DNA of 64,000 nt from Impatiens glandulifera (GCF_907164915.1 NC_061868.1:28639819-28703818); one strand, 5' to 3'; counted from the stretch's first letter, positions 33,835-47,044 are shown. A program made the numbers and translations. Notes: generated by a model from the sequence alone, not told the origin.

Positions 33835-34335
33835 CACGCGTGCTCTAGACAAAGTATCTCTTGAGCATGTCAATGATGAAGGGTGTTGATAGTTCTTCAC
33901 CGTCTAAGGTGGTCAATCGTGTGGATCCATCTAAAAATACCTTATTGACAAGGTAAGGTCATTCCCATGGGGTTTGAAACTTTCCTCTAAGGTCTAGTAT
34001 CTGAAGATTCTTCTTTAGGACTAGATCACCTTTTTGTATGTTCTGAGGCTTGACTTTCTTGTTGAATACTCTGGACATTCGCCTTTAATAAGCATGCATG
34101 TGACATAACACGTTTAACATATTGTCTTCTATAAGGGATAGTTGATCGTATCGAGACTTGCACAAATCTTCTTCCACTACTTGCGTTTCGAAGAGTATTC
34201 TCAAAGTAGGAACTTCAATTTCGATAGGTTGTGTTGCATCAATTCCGTAGACTAACGCAAATGAAGTCTTTACTATTGACGTTCAAATAGTAGTTCTATA
34301 ACCTCAGAGGGCATAAGGCAACTTCTCGTTTTAAT
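33835..34335 (-). pseudogene. Tat-type integrase C-terminal region
   Basis: Minus-strand reading gives LPYALRGYRTT, FALVYGIDATQPIEIEVPTL, SRYDQLSLIEDNMLNVLCH, MSRVFNKKVKPQNIQKGDLVLKK and a GKFQTPWE..PYLVNKV block. This is the conserved end of Tat-lineage gypsy integrase, broken by several stops. Confidence 0.8.
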
Positions 34336-34439
34336 CTTTATAAGTATTCGTCATCTTCTTTATGATTGTGATGACGTTATTCTTTGTTGCTTCCACTACA
34401 CCGTTCGTCTAAGATCAATAAGGTAGTGACTTGTGGTTA

Positions 34440-34895
34440 AAGATGACAATTTAAAACTGTCATGCGGTAACTAAATCGAATTTCCCCATTTGGGGCGGTT
34501 TTTCACTAAAACCAAATGGGGATGGGGCGGGGATGGTATTTGTGTCCCCCGCCCCACCCCACCATACCCTGATTTTGCCCCAAACACTATAAACACTTTT
34601 AAATTTATAAAATCACCAATATATTAATTTATACATTATATTTTATAAAAATTGTAAGTTTATTTCTTTATAATAATATAAAATTTCAATATATTATAAT
34701 ATATTATATTAAAAATCCGTTTATATAATTTTATTGTATAATTTTTTAAAAAAAAAATATTTTATAAAATGTGCCCCACGGGGATTCCCTGAAACCGAAA
34801 GGGATGGAGATGGTATCAAAAATATCCCCGAAATAAAAACAGGGCGGGGATGGTAAATGCATTCCCCGCCCCGAACCACCACATTATCATCCCTA
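34440..34895. mobile_element. hAT-like MITE (456 bp) inside the gypsy integrase
   Basis: Terminal repeats TAAAGATGACAATTT (left) and TAGGGATGATAATGT (reverse complement of right) are flanked by 8-base duplications CTTGTGGT (34432-34439) and CTTTTGGT (34896-34903), one mismatch. Subterminal GGGGATGGGGCGGGGATGG and its inverted partner near 34840-34870 are typical of a widespread plant hAT MITE. It splits the integrase of the Tat-type element. No coding capacity. Confidence 0.75.
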
Positions 34896-34904
34896 CTTTT
34901 GGTG

Positions 34905-35300
34905 TTCGATATGGTATGCATCAGTACTTTGATTACTTCTCCTAGAAAGTGTCCATCATTGTTTGAGATCAAGGCTTGAGGAACTTCGTAACATGTGATG
35001 ATATTGTTGCATATAAACTTTGCAACGTGTGATGATTTGAGGACCTTGCACAATTGAGCTTTGTCCCACTTTGTGAAATAGTCAATGTCTACAAGGATGA
35101 ACTCGTGTCCGTTTGGGGCGTGAGAATAGATCTTCCCAAGAATATATATATTCCCCGAGTTGAAAATGGCAATGACGAGATCATGTTGTATAAAAAGATG
35201 TTGGAGTGTGGTTCTTGTTCGCGTACACTTGACATTGGTGACACTTCTTGACATAATTTACACATTATTGCTCCAGTAGTAGCCAAAGCGAAAGATCTTC
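34905..35300 (-). pseudogene. Tat-type integrase core
   Basis: Minus strand: YYWSNNV, then a zinc-region relic, then KIYSHAPNGHEFILVDIDYFTKWDKAQL (catalytic Asp region) and VPQALISNNDGHFLGEV (second Asp region altered to N-N-D). It is collinear with Tat integrases, and the MITE interrupts it on the C-terminal side. Confidence 0.8.
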
Positions 35301-35639
35301 TTAGCAAGTACTAATTCGTTCATGTGTTAGCCACGTGTTCCTACGTGTACTTCATCCATGATCTTAGATGCATGAGGTTGGACGATGCACAACATGTTTT
35401 GACCATCGAAAGATTGTCAATATAAATTTCCTACTAGTAGCACATAGTTGGTTGCATATTAACACAAAACACTCCTCTCTCTTTTCTGGAAATATTGAGG
35501 ATATTCACCATGTTCGACGTACTTATGTAGATGTTTGAACCATGCTTTAGATGCCACTTTAGTGTTGGAAATCGTTTTCTTCTCGAGACTTTCTTTTTCT
35601 TTTGACGAATCTTCAAGGGTTTGATCTTAATTCCTTATA
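35301..35639. other. decayed interior of the Tat-type element
   Basis: Lies between the integrase core and RNase H relics where their linker should be. No recognisable protein remains; short frames here are not supported. Confidence 0.5.
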
Positions 35640-36175
35640 GAATTTGAGTCATGGATGTTAACGTGGACAAAGCGTCTGCTAATCGATTTTAACTCTTTAG
35701 AGCATGCATGAACGTTATATGTTCAAACTTAGCTATCATAATGGATAAGTGTTGATGATAGGGTTTCAAGTTTTCCACTTTTACTTGTTATTCACATCTA
35801 GCTTGTGAAATGACAAAATTAGAATCTCCTACTACCTCTAAGAGCCTAACTCCTTTCTCATTAGATATCTTTAAGCTAGAGATGCATGCTTCATACTTTG
35901 CTTCATTGTTCATCACATGATACTCAAGCTTGACTGAGACTGAATTGTATGTTCCGACAGGATCTATGAGCAAAATTCTAATATTGTAACCTTATTTTCC
36001 TGAAACTCCATCGAATAGTAGCTTCCAAGTTGTAGGTTCTAAGGTCATCACGTCATCGTCTGGAAATGCTAACTCCCCATCGTCTTCAACTTCAAAAGGT
36101 TGATCCACAAGAAATTCTACTACAATGCTTCCTTTATTTGACTTTTGGATAGTGTACTCGATGTCATATTCCGAG
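35640..36175 (-). pseudogene. Tat-type RT end and RNase H
   Basis: From 36175 downward the minus strand reads ISEYDIEYTIQKSNKGSIVVEFLVDQP, a WKLLFDGVSG block, then LLIDPVGTYNSVSVKLEYHV, NNEAKYEACISSLKISNEKG and LEVVGDSNFVISQ. That is the RT-to-RNase H junction plus the D-E-D type RNase H of the Tat group. Stops interrupt it near 35990 and 35788. The homology ends where the ~215-bp repeat begins. Confidence 0.8.
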
Positions 36176-36180
36176 ATAGT

Positions 36181-36835
36181 GAAACACTTTACATGAAGAT
36201 AAAAACTATTTTATATGAATGTGTGAATTGTTTTATATGGCCATGTCAAGCGATTTACATGAAAAAATATGTATATTTCAATTGTATAAGTAGTTCAATT
36301 ATAGTTCAATTTGCTGTATATATTTCAATTTTCAACATTAAAAGTTGTATAGACAAACATTCTAAATGATTATAACAATTTTTGACCTAAAAGCAAATCA
36401 TTCACATTAGAATGAAGCGCTTTACATGAAGGTGTGAATCATTTTACATGAAGAAGTGATTCACTTTACATGAAGCAGTGATTCACTTTACATGGCCATG
36501 TCAAACGATTTACATGAAAAATTGTTGTATAAATTCCAATTTTCAAATATTAAAAACCGTATAGGTAAACATTCTAAATGATTATAACAATTTTTGACCT
36601 AAAAGAAAATATTCACAATAGAGTGAAGCACTTCAGTAAATCGCTTGACAAGGTGTGAAACGTTTTACATGAATGTGACAATCAGTTTACATGAAGAAGT
36701 GAATAACTTTACATGGCCCTGTCAAATGATTTACATGGAAATTTGTTGTATATATTTCAATTTTCAAACATTAAAAGTCGTATTTGCACATTCTAAATGA
36801 TTATATCAACTTTTAACCTAAAAATAAATCTAAAA
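36181..36835. repeat. ~215-bp tandem repeat, three copies
   Basis: The marker ATTCTAAATGATTAT recurs at 36359, 36571 and 36790 (spacing 212 and 219). Each copy also has TTTACATGGCC, TCAA(A/G)CGATTTACATG and a shorter inner repeat GTGATTCACTTTACATGAAG. It sits between the gypsy relic and the NFS2 promoter region. Confidence 0.85.
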
Positions 36836-37413
36836 AACGGTTAACACTATATTACCCAAATACACTTTTAAATATATTACTTCTAAGTTTAATAAAAATG
36901 TTCATATTAAAAAGAACTTGAATTAAAAAAAACATTGGTTTCATACATGTTATCGATTTCATTGTTCATATAATGATTTAAATATTATGAAAGAAACAAA
37001 CTACAATACTTAGAATAAATTAGGGTTTTGTCCTTAATAATACAAAATTCCGACAACGAGAGTTTTGTTTCGCTTTGCAAAAGTTGGATCGGGCTTAAAG
37101 ATACAAACAGGGAAGTAATTTTATAATGTTTTGATTCGAAAGAGCTCATTTAGTGTTGAGAGAGAGAAATACGAGGACGGAGATGATTTTGTGAAGATGT
37201 TATCGAAAATTACAGCGAGTGAGAAACTTTTTTTCAACCATTTTTTATTTTTTCTCTCCTCGATACCCTTTGTTGCCTCGATCAATCCCCTAAAACATAT
37301 TTCAAAATTTTGTTCGTTTTTGCTTTCTACAAGCGATTAGGTTATTTATTCAATGAAAATAATAAATAATAATGACCAGGTTCATTAGCTACTAAAAAAA
37401 CATTTCAAAGGCT
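36836..37413 (+). other. NFS2 upstream region
   Basis: AT-rich, no transposon signature. It should hold the NFS2 promoter and 5' UTR, but I cannot name a convincing TATA box. A 69-codon frame at 37131-37340 is unsupported. Confidence 0.4.
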
Positions 37414-37473
37414 TTGAAGAGAAAGCCAAACTCTTTCTCTCAACCCACACAAACTGGGTTCTTCAGTCTCCCG

Positions 37474-40400
37474 ATGATGGTGGCTGCGCCAGCTAATTGT
37501 CCGATGTCTTTTAGATTCATGAACCACAACCTCTCGACTCTGCGCTCCGCCCCCTTCAGATATCGCCTTGACTTGCCCTCTTCAGCTCGAATACCCTTAT
37601 CTTCTTCGCGTTCTGTGAGTGTGTCTTCTGCCGGTGCTGCTTCTCCAATTATCAACCAAGATTATCAAAATCTTGAATCCAATTCTCTCGGACACCTCAC
37701 TCGTCCTGATTTCCCCATTCTTCATCAGGTACGTACATATCTATGGCTATATCACTACCTTTCTTCTTTTCCCTCATTGGGTTAGTAAGCTATGTTCATC
37801 CTAACGCTTGCTAATAGACTTCCTGGAGAATCTTGCGAGCTTCATATTCTAAAATTTAGTGCATAGTTTCAAAAGTATTATTATTTGGGTGCCTTATAAG
37901 CAGCTAGCTGTAGAAGATTTAACCTCTCTTGTATCTGGAAGATGGATTCAAGTTATACCTTAGCCACGAGAGATACAATTACTCTATACTATTTTGTGTG
38001 AGACCGACCTTCTAAAGATTCCATCTTTCATTCGCTTAACTAAATACCTCCTTCCATGGAGTCAACTGTCTCCTTGTGGTTAAAATCAGAACGGACTAAT
38101 CATATTTCATCACAACCACTCTTTGACAAAAAAAAGAAGAGAAGGGTAATGCAGGAAGTGATTTTTAAGACTTGTGAAAAATGGTACCTTTTAGTTACCA
38201 GCTCTTCCAAACAGAATTTTGCTTGTTTGAGCAAACATTTTATACCATTTTTACCTAGAGATTAATTGAAATGAATGCATTATCTTCTTCGAACCTCATC
38301 TTGGAATAATTGACCTACTGTTAACGTAATTTTGCAGGAGGTAAATGGGTCATCGCTTGTTTATCTAGATAATGCTGCAACTTCTCAAAAGCCAATCTCT
38401 GTCTTGAATGCCTTACAAAATTATTATGAAAAGTACAATTCAAATGTGCACCGTGGGATTCATTACTTGAGGTTCCTAAAGACTTTTGCTTATCAGTTTT
38501 GAAGTGTTTATGATTGACGGTGTTAGTGCAATGATGACATTATCCTTTTTCTTGCTTTTTATAGTGCAAAAGCTACGGATGAATACGAGATGTCAAGAAA
38601 GAAGGTTGCAACTTTCATTAATGCATCTGACCCTGGAGAGATCATTTTCACCAGAAATGCTACAGAAGCCATCAATTTAGTAGCTTATACTTGGGGTGTC
38701 TCCAATTTAAAGCCGGAAGATGAGGTAACTATTGTTTTGTCTTTGAGGGCATATTCTTATAATTTCTTATGTTTCCATTTATTTCGGGTCTTGGTTTCTC
38801 CTCTTAAGAAGTTAAAATTTCTGTTGCCCAATTTTCTTTATCTCCCCTGTCCCCCCAAAAGTCTTCTGCCGAGTTTTCCTTCTAGGAGTAGAGTTTCAAT
38901 TGTTTGAAGCTGATTTGGAAGCCTTATTTCCTAGATGTTTTGACATTTCAATAATTTTGAAGATCATGACAGTTTAATCTCTCTGTGGCCAATTTTTGTG
39001 TACTTATAATGTTCATTAGCCAAATTTGTGGAGTATATTTTTTAAGAAAAGGTCATGTTCATGCTTTATTGTATCATACTATTTCTTCCCTTCACAGCGG
39101 CCAATCATAATACATTTTTTTGTTGTATAATTGAATTAGAAGGTCGATATGCATCAAGGATTGGCATGAATTTTCTTGCAGGTTATATTAACAGTAGCTG
39201 AACATCACAGTGCTATTGTTCCATGGCAAATTGTAGCTCAAAAAACTGGTGCCATCTTGAAGTTTGTTGAGTTAACTGAAAATCAAGTTCCTGATACAGA
39301 GATGTTGAGAAGATTGATTTCAAAGAGAACAAAGTTAGTGGTTGTTCATCATGTCTCCAATGTGCTGGGTAAGTGAAGCTATTTATGCAAAACTTAATGC
39401 TACTCACTCAATTATTTTGCTGGTATTCTTTCATCATAAGTAATGAATGCAAGTGTTTTGAGCTCAAATTTAAATTCACTAGTCCTTTTCTTTAGACATA
39501 TTCCTTGGTTCATGACTCTTTTGAAGCTTATTCTATATGTGAATTTTCTGCACATTAGATATTAAAAAACAAAAAACTTGTAGGATGATTTATATTTGAT
39601 TCTTAATTAAGCATAGGCTTGGATGAGCAAAACATTTGTGTTTTTGATTATTTTTAGATGTATGGATAGATCCGTTAAGGCCATATAATCATTGCTATTT
39701 ATTTGTAATTGTAATTTGTTGCCTGGTATCTATCAGTGGAAGCTCTTAAGATTTTCATGCTGGTGGGAAATTATGTTCAGATATATTATTAGTATTGTAT
39801 TTTGCAGCTTCTGTTCTTCCAATTGGTGATATTGTTGATTGGGCACATAAATTTGGGGCGAAAGTGCTAGTAGATGCTTGTCAGAGTGTTCCCCATATGG
39901 TGGTTGACGTACAAGGCCTTGGTGCTGATTTTCTGGTTGCTTCTTCTCACAAGGTTAGTTTGTTGCATAAAATTATGACAGTTTTGAGGCCTATGCTGTA
40001 ATTTCAAGTTAATAAGAGCTAAACATACTTCAGATGTGTGGGCCTACAGGTGTAGGGTTCTTATTTGGTAAAAGTGATCTATTGTCTGCCATGCCTCCTT
40101 TCTTAGGTAAATCTTCTTCTTTCTGTATCCTAGTTTCTTTGAAAATTTACAATGTTGTCCATATAAATCTTATCTACATATCTGCTCTCTCTTATTAGCA
40201 ATTAGCTCTGTGATTTGCATATGAGTTTAAGTACATCAATTGAACGAGCTCTTAATCTTGGTTTGGATTTAACAATGGGTACTACTGCAGGAGGCGGAGA
40301 AATGATATCCGATGTGTTTCTGGATCATTCAACTTATGCTGATCCTCCAAACAGGTTGGCAGTCATTTATTTTGGACAATGCAATAGTCGAGGCTAGGAT

Positions 40401-41491
40401 GAGTTGTTTGAACCTCTAGCATTCTGATGGGTGTTGTTTTCTAGGGTAGAAAGATATGAATAGTCTAATTCCTTTGACCATCATACTATGATTGTTTAGC
40501 ACTCTATGATTTCTTCTCTTATAGAGTTGGAATTGAAATTATGATTCCAATTATACTCCTCCAAACATAGACTAAGCTATTCTTGTTGGTATGTAACTTT
40601 CCATTAGCTATCAACACATACCAAATGGGGAAAATTGGAACCATTACATGATATCTTCCATTTTTTACATAGGCAGATAAGTGTAAAGGTAAAGGTAGTT
40701 TTAGTTAAACCACTAGTTGGCGCAATAAATATTAGCAGGTTTTATGTAACAAATAATGAATTGAACTTATTTACTTCTTCTCATCCTATTTTTCATCTTA
40801 AACCATATCATCTGTTGTGTAAAATTGTGATGCCTGGTAAAACTAAAAGTTGAAACTGCTGCTGCTGAGACTTTACCTTGAAATGGATCCAGATTTGAAG
40901 CTGGAACTCCTGCTATTGGGGAGGCTATTGGACTGGGAGCAGCAATAGATTATTTATCTGGGATTGGCATGCAAAAGATTCATGATTATGAGGTCAGCCT
41001 ATTTCTTGTGAAAATGATTATCCATAACCTGTTTCAATAAAAGAGCTGTTGTTCACACTATTGTCTGTAATCTATCTATCTATCCAGGTAGAGCTGGCTA
41101 ATTATCTGTATGAAAGGTTGCAAGGAATCCCTGGTGTCCATATTTATGGCCCGGCACCTTCTCAGAGCGAGGCTCGTGCAGCCCTTTGTTCATTCAACGT
41201 TGACAAAATTCATCCAACAGATATTGCCACTTTTATTGACCAGCAGGTAGTAATTAGTGTTTAGATTTTAGGAGAATTATTATTCTTATAGATTAATAAC
41301 ATATGAACATTTGGTTTTGATTTCAGCATGGGATTGCCATTAGGTCAGGGCATCACTGTGCGCAACCCCTTCATCGACGTTTGAATGTCAATGCCAGTGC
41401 ACGTGCTAGCCTCTATTTCTATAACACCAAGCAAGATGTCGATAACTTTATTGACTCTCTCAAGGACACAATCCAATTCTTTTTAGCTTAA
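37474..41491 (+). CDS. NFS2: chloroplast cysteine desulfurase (SufS/NifS-like)
   Basis: Ten exons: 37474-37728, 38338-38471, 38565-38724, 39182-39368, 39808-39953, 40034-40106, 40291-40354, 40893-40992, 41088-41246, 41327-41491. All introns are GT..AG and the sum is 1443 bases (480 residues plus stop) with phase preserved. The enzyme takes sulfur from cysteine with PLP for Fe-S cluster assembly in plastids, activated by SufE-type partners. Evidence: Ser-rich N-terminal extension of about 80 residues (transit peptide), then [76 protein letters not shown] with the PLP lysine, and [10 protein letters not shown] with the catalytic Cys in a short loop (group II). An in-frame ATG at 37414 would add 20 residues; I prefer 37474. 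AATAAA follows the stop directly. Intact. Confidence 0.95.
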
Positions 41492-43410
41492 AATAAATAA
41501 ATATCAATCCTTTTTATTTTTTTGTCTTCATTTGCAGTGTCATCCATATGTGAAAATAATAATAATTTAGTGGCCATATTAGTTGATTTCCTTGTGGCTG
41601 TGATTACTCAAACAAAATGCTAAACATTACTCTGTACTCACCTCTGTCAATTCACAATTATAGAAATGTAAATTGAAGATCTAAATGGAGGATTATGTTA
41701 TTTTTCTTTGTATTTTTCTTTTTGAAGGAGTTATACAACCTTAAAATTAATTTAATATTCAAATTAGTAAAAATTGAATATTTGACCTATATATTATCTT
41801 AAACGACTCTTTCACTTATTTTAATAGGATCTTTGAATTTTCTTTCATATATATACATTGAAAATAAAAGGTATTTAACTATTTTTTTTTACAGGTGTTT
41901 TATAATCTATAATTTAACATTTTTTATTTTTTATATCTATTTTTTTGTCTATCTTTATTTTTAAAAACTTACATTTATTATTATTATTATTATGTATTTC
42001 TTTTCTCTATCATTATTTTACTAAAATTCAAACCCACCAATTTTAAATGAAAAAGAATATAGAAGAAAGTTAACTTTGACATGAAAAATGATTTAGAGAA
42101 GAAATATATTGTAACAATAATAGTATAATTTTTTTTTAAAATATTTAAATTTTTATACTTGTATAATTAGCTTAGTATTAATAAGAAGTATTAAAATTTT
42201 ATTTGAATAATAATAATTAATTCATTTAATTTTTCACATAATTAAAGTTATTCACCCTTCAAATAAAATTTTAAAAAATTGTTACATTAATTATTAAATT
42301 TAAATTTATGTTATTATCTGTTCTTATTAGTAAGTATTTTAATTACTTTTTATTACTTAATTTTTCAGTTACATAAATAGTTTAAAATTATAAATAAAAA
42401 TTATTATTAATACATATACACATAATTATATAATTTTAAAATGTTTATTTAATTTATAATTGATAAATTTTAATAAATATTAAATAGTATTATATTAATA
42501 CATGTAAAATTATATAATTTTAAAAATTATTTAACATATGTTTAAATTTAATAATTTTGGCTGAAAAAAACATTGTTAAGAATATTTAAAAATAGTATAA
42601 ACTCATTTCACAAAAAAGAAAAAAGAAAAAAATAATTTAAAAAAAATATGTTTAAAATTCAATAACACATCTATATATATAATAATTCTTGTCTTATTAG
42701 TATAAATATATACATCTAAACAAGTTTTTGTTTTTTCTTTATTTTAGTAAGGTTTAAATAAATGTTAGATACTTTTTCTTATAAAATGATAGGTGATGAT
42801 GAATTTGAACATGATGTAGGACATTTATAATATACAATTTTCACTCTGGTAGTTCGTTGGTGCAAAGGATCTATTATATATTTTTTGACATGAATGAACC
42901 ATGCTAGGATGATATAATGAAGTGTTTTGGTTTGACAAGAATAAGTTCAAACAAAAAATCAATTGAATTGGAGAGAAGAAAATGTATGGTGTGAAAACTA
43001 ATGAAGAGATCCCATCTAACAAGTAAACCGCAATTTGCGCACACCAACAAACTACCCGAGTGAAAAATTGAAAGGAAATATTAATAAGCAGCAAACCAAA
43101 CCCTTTTTTTGCCAACAGTTTTACATTATCTTCTTTCTTGAACTCGAAACCAAAAATGAAAAAACAAACAAACCCTTTTGGCCCAGACAGTTTTAACAGT
43201 ATCATCAGCTTGAACATGAATCCTAATTTAATTTTTTTTTTTTTTCAAAACAAACCCTTTTCTGATAACACCTCCCCAATCATTCTACCAGATGTTGCAT
43301 AGTCAAACTAATTCTGTCTCAAAGGAATTGGCAGCAATTTTACAGGGGAGAAAGGTTGATGGCCAAATATCTCAAGATTAGTTTACCTGAAGAAGAAGAA
43401 AGGGAGCATG
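41492..43410. other. AT-rich spacer between convergent genes
   Basis: Over 80% A+T from about 41700 to 42780, with no coding region. It should contain both 3' UTRs. A 130-codon minus frame at 42825-43217 shows no domain and is probably part of the EIF2B3 3' region. Confidence 0.6.
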
Positions 43411-46400
43411 TCATTGGGATTGACCTTTTTCTTTCCTGGCCAGGGACTCTCCCTTGTATTCAGAACCGGCACTGACCACAAAACCTGCTCCAACCTGGAA
43501 GAAGAAGAAGAATAAGAGGTATACGTGCTACCATACATTATTTACACGGAGAGATGACACACCTGACAATCCTTCAGAGTAACACGCTCTTGGAGTGTCA
43601 CATTACTGCAAATTACAGAACCTTGGATTGTACATCCATCACCCACAGTCACATGGTTCATAATAACAGAATTCACCACCTGCAAACCCCCCCACATCAA
43701 AAAGGATAATATTCATTTAAATAACAATGTTGTGATGAAATTCATTTACACCAATTTGAAAATGCAGCCAACATTGCATAAGCTTGCTTGTTTTATAATG
43801 CTAAATTTAAAGACTTAACCATAACTATAGTCTTCTAGTGATTGATGGTCCCATTCTCCAGTTTGTCTACCATAAATCCCATCTTACCTTAACATTGGAA
43901 CCTATTCTGCAATGACGACCAATAACAGAACGCTTCACGCTACATTTGTCACCCATTTCTGATCCTTCCCCAAGCACGCATTGTGGCCCAACCTGACAAT
44001 TAAACCCCATAAATCTTGTAACCACACCCAGCAACCAACAAATTGTATTGTTTCTACTGAGGTTACAATGTCCCTTTTTGTTATGAACATTTTTTCATGA
44101 TGATCATGATCTGAAAATTTTACATTTGTAATGTTTGTGAAAAAACACAATGATCTAGAAAATCATCTAACCATCATCGTAAAGAAAATCTCTATACCAA
44201 ATGAAGCAAGTAAATACAATATAATTTGGATCATGATCCAAAAAAACAATCTTATACCTAGTGGAAAACGAAAAATCACTTTAAATTTCAACCTCTCCGA
44301 TTTTCATTTGGGAGCGTGATTGTATGACAAAATACTAGTTTCCAATAGACTCAATACGTCATTATGCTCCTTTAGAATAACACTAATCTTATTCCTAAAC
44401 AAATTTGCATTGCCACCATGCAAATTTGCCACCTTTAATAAACTAATATCATACACAACATATACAGGCAACAAAAGCTGGGTTATATGCAGAAAATATA
44501 AATGTCTTACTGTTGTCTTTGATCCAAGCTTTGCGGAAGGATCAATTACGTTATTTTGAGTTGAGAATGTATATCCCGATAAGTGACTTGCATCTCCAAT
44601 TACCTATATGAGTTAAAAGTTATAATAAGTTCCATTTGCAGAACAATGGAGTAGAACATTTGAAGAATTGGTACTCACATCTCGATTGATGTCAAAGAAA
44701 GCCTGAGTCGAATTCAGACGGGCACAATACTTGTTCTTGGCAATATATACACAACACTTATGGGTTTTTCTAGAAATAGAGGCTGCTGCCGTATTAGAAC
44801 CCAAGAAATGGAGATCATGGAAGCTTGGGGTAGATGCATTTGCTACAAGTTGGGACAACAGGACTTTGTTATTCTGAGAAGCAGCCTTCTCATTTCCATT
44901 TTCTTCGGCTGGGAGGGCTCCATTGAGGAATAAGTCAGACCTCTAATTTTACAGTAGAAATAAAGAATCAGAGGCTAGTCTTATAGAAACATTGTGGTGG
45001 TCAAGCAGTAGGAACAAGAAATCAAATAAGATGTTTTATCCAACCAACCAGTTGGCTCCTGACAAGATAAGGCAGCACATCCTGCTTTAAGCTGTGAAAG
45101 TTCTCTTTTTGATCTAGAACTTCTTGCAGGACAGATCTGTTGGCAGAGAACAAGGAAAAGAGAAGAAAGACCACTGGTTTAGATGTTGTAGAAATACATA
45201 TTTAATGTGTCAGTTGTAGATAAAGAAAATAAACTGCAAACCTCTTGAATGCATATAAATGAGCATCCATCAGATCAGAGCGGATTTCCATCTACGAGGA
45301 GGATAAATTGAAAAGCTAGAGTAAGAAAAAATAACTTCAAGAATTCAATTGAATTATTGTAAAATAGCATATATTTGGACATTTGAAAAATGTCAATGTC
45401 ATAAAGGAGATAACAGAAATCTATAATGTTAGAACTTTGAATCAGGCAGCAGGGATAAGATAAATGAAAAGAAAAGAACGCTAATAAAAAAATAGTAAAT
45501 CATCCAATTTGATATAAAGATCATATGACATGGGAGACCTACCTGGCCTACAGCACGTAAAATGCTTTTCTGAACTCGAATATCTTTCTCAACTTCAGAT
45601 CCTGCCAAGAATCATATGTAACTATGTGTTACACTTCTAATCATGAAAATATATAACTATGTGATACACTTCTAATCATTCTACTTGAGGAAAACATGGC
45701 CAAAAATCTGACCAGCTGCAATGTGCAACAGAAATTGTTTGGTAGGGTCCAGTCCTATGATATTGTTTCGTCCAGGTTTTTTAGCTTTGTCTTTTCCACT
45801 AGAGGATCCAGACTCTGATGGACCAGTAACAGGTGAAAGGCATAGCATTGAAGTTACTGCAGCATCATGCCGCCTGTGTATGGCTGCAACTTCCCCAGGA
45901 GAAACATCACAAACAAGGTCACCACTTACAACCTATAGAGACAACACACTAACAATTCACTTTCTCTTAATAGCAAGGAAATGTCACAAAGTATGAGAAT
46001 CCAGACCAAAATGTCATGTGAAGTGAGATGGCGAGCAATTGCCCTTAAAGCACCAGCTGTTCCAACATCCTCAGGTACTGATGCAACCTGCATGATTAGA
46101 ACATCATTTAGACTCCACTGCAACCTTTTGATAATTATTGGATACAAATTACAATATAAAAAACAAAGAAAGCATAAGGAGTAAGAGATATATAAGAAGA
46201 AAAGCATTTATCTTGCAAGCAAATAAATAAGATGATCAACTCTTTTGCTCCCAAAATTTTGTGTTTTTCGTGTCATCTAGTGTATGCAGATTTCTCTTTG
46301 GCTAGTGGAAATGTAGAAAAAAACTTGTGGGTCTTTTATTTTTGTTTCCTTAGATGTTTGCCTGAGTGTCACAAACTCACAATACACGATTTCAAACAAG

Positions 46401-47032
46401 CTACAAATATGCGCATCCAATAGGAAAAAAAGACCACATAAAAATCCAATGCTACTGAGAATCCAGAACTTATTTCACTTGAAATGAAAGTAGTAAGAGC
46501 TGAACAATCAAATGCATGACTTATAATGTTTCCAATTGAGCTATCTCTTTCAGAAAACTCAGATCCAAACTGTCATAAAGATCAACATAAGCAACTAACA
46601 GAATTTTCATAACATCAACACTTACTTTATTACCTCAACATGGAGACGGTCAACATAAGCACTCGAAATCCATCCACCAACTAAACGAGCTTCGTGATCG
46701 CCTTCAACCACCTATACAATCAATGTCAATTTACACAAGTCATCAAAAACTAAAATCCGGTAGAATAGAACTTCATTTTCTAATACAGAAACTCTGGAGA
46801 GACGTACAACAATAAGATTCTTCAAATTATTTGTTTCCAAAAGATCCAAAACGAAAGATAGGACAGGACGATTCGCCACAGGAAGAAGAGCTTTCGGAAC
46901 CTCCTGAAATAGAACACGAATTAAATGGAGGAACAGAAATTGTTAGTGGTGTGTAAAGTAGCAAACCTTAGAAACGAGAGGAACGAGATTCTTTGAGGTT
47001 CCACCAGCCAATACTACGACCTGGAAATCCAT
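43411..47032 (-). CDS. EIF2B3: translation initiation factor eIF2B subunit gamma
   Basis: Thirteen exons from the right: 46967-47032, 46808-46903, 46634-46711, 46007-46087, 45713-45932, 45543-45601, 45242-45291, 45049-45136, 44679-44942, 44511-44603, 43888-43992, 43563-43679, 43411-43494. Introns are GT..AG, frame is kept, about 466 residues. It is part of the eIF2B complex that recharges eIF2 with GTP in the cytosol. The N-terminal nucleotidyltransferase-like domain is MDFQVVVLAGGTSKNLVPL..KALLPVANRPVL, with EDVGTAGALRAIA and VVSGDLVCDV. The C-terminal half has left-handed beta-helix hexapeptides (LGSKTTVGPQCVLGEG, SVIGRHCRIGSNVKIVNSVIM-type blocks split by introns), ending SLARKEKGQSQ. In-frame ATGs at 47044 and 47041 precede the chosen start; MDFQVVV fits the family. 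Intact. Confidence 0.95.
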
Positions 47033-47044
47033 GTTCTGCATCAT

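Larger units (their letters stand above)
32268..36175 (-). mobile_element. degenerate Ty3/gypsy element, Tat lineage
   Basis: Minus-strand relics appear in pol order: RT end with RNase H, integrase core, then integrase C-terminus. Downstream are tandem repeats that probably belong to its 3' untranslated region and LTR, which may extend left past the Tork-like insertion to about 27340. No intact ORF or LTR pair was found. Lineage is inferred from the LLIDPVGTYNS..VKLEYHVMNNEAKYEACI RNase H and the TLRILFETQVVEEDL integrase tail. Confidence 0.75.

Noticed and set aside
42825..43217. 130-codon hydrophobic minus-strand ORF
   Set aside because: Lies just past the EIF2B3 stop in AT-rich DNA; composition explains the hydrophobicity.
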